Below, piece after piece: positions 61,058 to 64,000 of a stretch of 64,000 bases of DNA (position 1 is the stretch's first letter; every line of letters begins with the position of its first letter). Location of the stretch: positions 24,953-88,952 of the forward strand of contig JAUZFP010000018.1 of assembly GCA_030838475.1 (NCBI GenBank), written 5' to 3'. This DNA is from Actinomycetota bacterium. Its GTDB lineage: Bacteria; Actinomycetota; Actinomycetes; Actinomycetales; Microbacteriaceae. The notes under the pieces are model-generated. The model was not told the DNA's origin and did no database searches. It worked only from the letters and a program-made list of their open reading frames with translations. Position numbers and translations under genes: made by a program.

Positions 61058-61847
61058 GGTTCGCACTCGTGCGGACATTCCGCTCGCATCCCGAATCGTG
61101 GTGAAGGTGGGTTCATCCTCGATCAGCGGCGCGAACACCGGCCAGATCGGACCGCTCGTGGATGCCCTCGCCAGCGCTCACGCGCGCGGAGCCGAGGTCG
61201 TGCTGGTGTCGTCGGGCGCCATTGCGACGGGGATGCCCTTCCTGAAGCTCGATTCCCGACCAACCGACCTTGCGACGCAGCAGGCCGCGGCCGCCGTCGG
61301 CCAGAACCTGCTCATCTACCGCTACCAGGAGAGTCTTCGCCGGTACGAGATCGTCGCCGGCCAGGTACTGCTGACCGGTGGCGATATGGAGAACCCGGCG
61401 CACCGAAGCAACGCGCAGCGCGCCATGGAGCGCCTGCTGGGGCTCCGCATCCTGCCGATCGTCAACGAGAACGACACCGTCGCGACCCAGGAGATTCGGT
61501 TCGGCGACAACGATCGGCTCGCCGCGCTCGTCGCCGAACTCATCGATGCCGACCTGCTCCTGCTGCTCTCCGATGTCGATGCGCTCTACACGAAGCCGCC
61601 GCACGAGCCCGGGGCCGAACGCATCAGCGAGGTGCCGTTCGGTGACGAGCTGCTCGAGGTCACCTTCGGCGACATCGGCACCGCCGGTGTCGGCAGCGGG
61701 GGAGCGGGCACGAAGGTTGCGGCCGCACGTCACGCCGCCGCGATCGGGACGCCCGTCCTGCTGGCCGAGACGGGCAGCGCACTGGATGCCCTCGCCGGCG
61801 CCGAGCTCGGCACCTGGTTCGCGGCGGGCCCGCGACCAAGGCTTTAG
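61050..61847 (+). CDS. proB: Glutamate 5-kinase without PUA domain
   Basis: A 265-residue amino acid kinase for the first step of proline synthesis. [41 protein letters not shown] and [16 protein letters not shown] are intact. It ends where the kinase domain ends and lacks the C-terminal PUA domain of the roughly 370-residue enzymes of E. coli and M. tuberculosis. GTG 61050 overlaps the obgE stop by 8 nt. proA follows 31 nt downstream. Confidence 0.95.
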   Translation: MSEVRTRADIPLASRIVVKVGSSSISGANTGQIGPLVDALASAHARGAEVVLVSSGAIATGMPFLKLDSRPTDLATQQAAAAVGQNLLIYRYQESLRRYEIVAGQVLLTGGDMENPAHRSNAQRAMERLLGLRILPIVNENDTVATQEIRFGDNDRLAALVAELIDADLLLLLSDVDALYTKPPHEPGAERISEVPFGDELLEVTFGDIGTAGVGSGGAGTKVAAARHAAAIGTPVLLAETGSALDALAGAELGTWFAAGPRPRL

Positions 61848-61866
61848 CTCCATCCGGGCGCGCGTC

Positions 61867-61878
61867 TAAACTTGGCGC
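61867..61878 (+). promoter_or_regulatory. Leaderless-type -10 box of proA
   Basis: TAAACT (61867-61872) begins exactly 12 nt before the proA ATG, and no ribosome-binding site is present. A transcript starting at the ATG would allow proA to be expressed separately from obgE-proB. Confidence 0.55.
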
Positions 61879-63147
61879 ATGCCTGAGATCGCTGTCGCCG
61901 CCCCGACGTTCGTCGAGAAGCTCGAGGCGAGCCGTGCCGCGTCCAGAGTGCTCGCTGCGGCGACCACGGAGCAGAAGAACCGCGCGCTCCACGCCATCGG
62001 TGCCGCCATCCTGCGCAACGCTGACCGTGTGCTCCCGGCGAACGAGCTCGACCTCGCCAACGCCCGGGAGAACGGAATGAGCGAGGGGATGCAGGACCGC
62101 CTGCGCCTCGACTACCGGCGACTCGAGGCGCTGGAGGCCGCGGTGCTCCAGATCGCGTCCCTCGACGACCCCATCGGTGAGACCATTCGCGGCAACCAGC
62201 TTCCCAACGGGTTGAGGATCAGCCAGGTGCGCGTTCCGTTCGGCGTCGTCGGCGCCATCTACGAGGCCCGGCCGAACGTCACGATTGACATCGCCGCCCT
62301 CGCCCTCAAGAGTGGCAACGCCGTGGTCCTCCGTGGCGGATCGGCGGCGGAAAACACCAACCGGGTCCTCGTCGAGCTGCTGCAGTTCGCGCTCGAGGAA
62401 GAGGGGCTTCCACCCGAGGCCATTCAGACCATCGACGAATTCGGCCGAGACGGAGCGAAGGACCTCATGCAGGCTCGCGGCTATGTGGATGTGCTCATCC
62501 CGCGGGGGAGTGCTGAGCTCATCAATACCGTGGTCACCGAGTCGAAGGTACCGGTCATCGAGACGGGGGCGGGGGTCGTCCACGTGTACCTCGACGAGTC
62601 CGCTGACGAGGCGGCCGCGGTAGAGATCGTGCACAATTCCAAGGTCCAGCGCCCGAGCGTCTGCAACGCCCTCGAGACCCTGCTCGTGCACGAGGCGGTC
62701 GCGGCGCAGCTGCTCCCGCCGGTCATCCGAAGACTTCGTGAGTCCGGTGTGGTCATCCATGGCGACGAGCGCACGCGCGCGATCGTCGCTGATGTCGTGC
62801 CCGCGACCGAGGAAGACTGGTCCACCGAATACATGTCGCTTGACCTCGCGGTGCGGGTCGTCGCAGGCCTCGATGAGGCGATGGATCACATCCACCGCTA
62901 CTCGACGCACCATACCGAATCGATCATCACCAACGACCTCGCTCGGGCCGAGCGCTTCCTCGCCGAGGTCGACTCGGCAGTCGTTATGGTCAACGCCTCG
63001 ACCCGGTTCACAGACGGCGGTGAATTCGGCTTCGGCGCCGAGGTCGGCATCTCGACCCAGAAGCTGCACGCCCGCGGGCCGATGGGCCTACCCGAACTAA
63101 CGAGCACCAAGTGGGTTGTGCGCGGTTCGGGTCAGGTGCGCGGCTAG
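61879..63147 (+). CDS. proA: Gamma-glutamyl phosphate reductase
   Basis: A 422-residue aldehyde dehydrogenase-fold enzyme, second step of proline synthesis. The active-site cysteine lies in VQRPSVCNALETLLVH; PFGVVGAIYEARPNVT and the C-terminal HARGPMGLPELTSTKWVVRG are diagnostic. ATG 61879 has no ribosome site but an upstream TAAACT. Length is standard. Confidence 0.97.
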   Translation: MPEIAVAAPTFVEKLEASRAASRVLAAATTEQKNRALHAIGAAILRNADRVLPANELDLANARENGMSEGMQDRLRLDYRRLEALEAAVLQIASLDDPIGETIRGNQLPNGLRISQVRVPFGVVGAIYEARPNVTIDIAALALKSGNAVVLRGGSAAENTNRVLVELLQFALEEEGLPPEAIQTIDEFGRDGAKDLMQARGYVDVLIPRGSAELINTVVTESKVPVIETGAGVVHVYLDESADEAAAVEIVHNSKVQRPSVCNALETLLVHEAVAAQLLPPVIRRLRESGVVIHGDERTRAIVADVVPATEEDWSTEYMSLDLAVRVVAGLDEAMDHIHRYSTHHTESIITNDLARAERFLAEVDSAVVMVNASTRFTDGGEFGFGAEVGISTQKLHARGPMGLPELTSTKWVVRGSGQVRG

Positions 63148-63177
63148 ACTTTTAGAGATCCCCGAACGGAGAACTGC

Positions 63178-63402
63178 ATGCACCTGCTCGCCACTGTGTT
63201 GGCTCAATCTGTTGTGACCGCCGAGAAGTCGGTCCCGCTGATCATGCCACCCGTCGCGTTTGCGGCAATCGCGTTCGGAATCTTCCTGCTTCTCGGCGTC
63301 GTCACGTGGACCTACCGTGACGTTGCCAACCGTCACGCCCACAAGGCTGCGACGTCGTACCACGACGACCACGAGCACGGTTCAGCGGGCCCCCACAAGT
63401 AA
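63178..63402 (+). CDS. Small membrane protein with His-rich tail
   Basis: A 74-residue protein with one hydrophobic helix (about 24-46) and a C-terminal cytoplasmic tail rich in His and Asp (NRHAHKAATSYHDDHEHGSA). It lies between proA and nadD. No function is known. The ATG has GGAG about 6 nt upstream. Confidence 0.75.
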   Translation: MHLLATVLAQSVVTAEKSVPLIMPPVAFAAIAFGIFLLLGVVTWTYRDVANRHAHKAATSYHDDHEHGSAGPHK

Positions 63403-63405
63403 TCC

Positions 63406-64000
63406 ATGACCGACAGCGTCGTCGACAGGATAAATCTGCCCGAGGAGTCTCTGTCCGAGACCAGGCCGGGTCGGCGTCGTCGCATCGGCGTCATGGGCGG
63501 CACGTTTGACCCGATCCACAACGGCCACCTCGTTGCCGCGAGCGAGGTCCAGCAGCACTTTGACCTCGACGAGGTCCTGTTCGTTCCTACCGGCCAGCCG
63601 TGGATGAAGCCGGCGGTGACCGAGGGCGAGCACCGCTACCTGATGACGGTCATCGCCACCGCGGCAAATCCGCGGTTTACCGTGAGTCGTGTAGACATCG
63701 ATCGAGATGGCCCGACCTATACGATCGACACCCTCCGTGACATCCGGAAAGTGCATCCCGACGCCGACCTTTTCTTCATCTCGGGGGCCGACGCGATCGC
63801 CCAGATACTCGACTGGAAGAACGTCGACGAGCTGTGGTCCCTGGCGCATTTCGTCGCGGTTTCGCGTCCCGGCCACGAGCTGGTTATTAGCGCATTACCA
63901 GCCCAGGAGGTAAGCTCGCTTGAAGTTCCCGCGTTGGCAATTTCGTCGACCGATTGCCGGAGCAGGGTAAGCCGGGGCTTTCCGGTCTGGTATTTGGTCC
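63406..64000 (+). CDS. nadD: Nicotinate-nucleotide adenylyltransferase, cut by the window end
   Basis: The first 198 residues of NadD, which makes deamido-NAD from NaMN and ATP. After an N-terminal extension of about 26 residues comes [20 protein letters not shown], with the HxGH-type nucleotidyltransferase motif, and later [17 protein letters not shown] and the C-terminal [20 protein letters not shown]. Only the last few residues are missing at the right edge. It starts 3 nt after the small membrane protein gene. Confidence 0.93.
   Translation, partial: MTDSVVDRINLPEESLSETRPGRRRRIGVMGGTFDPIHNGHLVAASEVQQHFDLDEVLFVPTGQPWMKPAVTEGEHRYLMTVIATAANPRFTVSRVDIDRDGPTYTIDTLRDIRKVHPDADLFFISGADAIAQILDWKNVDELWSLAHFVAVSRPGHELVISALPAQEVSSLEVPALAISSTDCRSRVSRGFPVWYLV

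Overview
The window is GC-rich, densely packed DNA of an actinobacterium, most likely family Microbacteriaceae. This rests on gene order (trigger factor, clpP1, clpP2, clpX; ileS, folC, DUF4233, ndk; rne, rplU, rpmA, obgE, proB, proA, nadD), a translational-type T-box before ileS, small DUF2510 proteins, a VKOR/DsbA pair, and many starts that look leaderless. The species cannot be named from the sequence alone. Ordinary housekeeping DNA alternates with accessory loci. There is no prophage, integrase, complete insertion sequence or CRISPR array.

Layout. 1-5.3 kb: amidohydrolase, a TfoX-like protein, a NarL-type two-component pair, a DUF2510 protein and an SDR. 5.3-11 kb: a redox cluster on the minus strand (ferredoxin, NuoF-like flavoprotein, four-His haem membrane protein, ApbE flavinyltransferase, a Ser-rich membrane-tail protein) with its own OmpR-type two-component system. 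An 18-bp site upstream of the cluster recurs upstream of the kinase/regulator side, next to a DyP peroxidase. 12-16 kb: a frameshifted VOC gene, an intact VOC gene, an XRE membrane regulator, and a DUF6504 gene behind a LexA-type SOS box. 16-23 kb: tRNA-Gly, tRNA-Pro, tig, clpP1P2, a CopC-like protein and clpX. 23-31 kb: an alpha-glucoside locus (ROK repressor, ABC importer, GH15, GH31). 31-37 kb: a BenE transporter with no usual start codon, an LLM oxidoreductase, an M3 peptidase, an ArsR regulator behind a seven-unit 14-bp repeat array, and two small paralogues flanking a long inverted repeat. 37-43 kb: GNAT, valS, an exported GH1 lipoprotein and two paralogous anchored surface proteins. 43-47.5 kb: GntR/DUF1648, an OmpR-type two-component system and two small exported proteins, linked by three copies of one palindrome. 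47.5-64 kb: the T-box and ileS block, VKOR/DsbA, rne, ribosomal L21/L27, obgE, proline genes and the start of nadD.

How the parts fit. The redox cluster looks like a route from cytosolic electron carriers, through a flavoprotein and a membrane cytochrome, to an outward acceptor that ApbE may flavinylate; its adjacent sensor kinase probably controls it. The sugar locus imports alpha-linked oligosaccharides and hydrolyses them in the cytoplasm, with a ROK repressor acting at a palindrome on its promoter. The 43-47 kb two-component system probably controls itself and the two exported proteins beside it. The most unusual signals are regulatory: shared palindromes, the 14-bp array, and a recurrent -10 box placed 12 nt before start codons.
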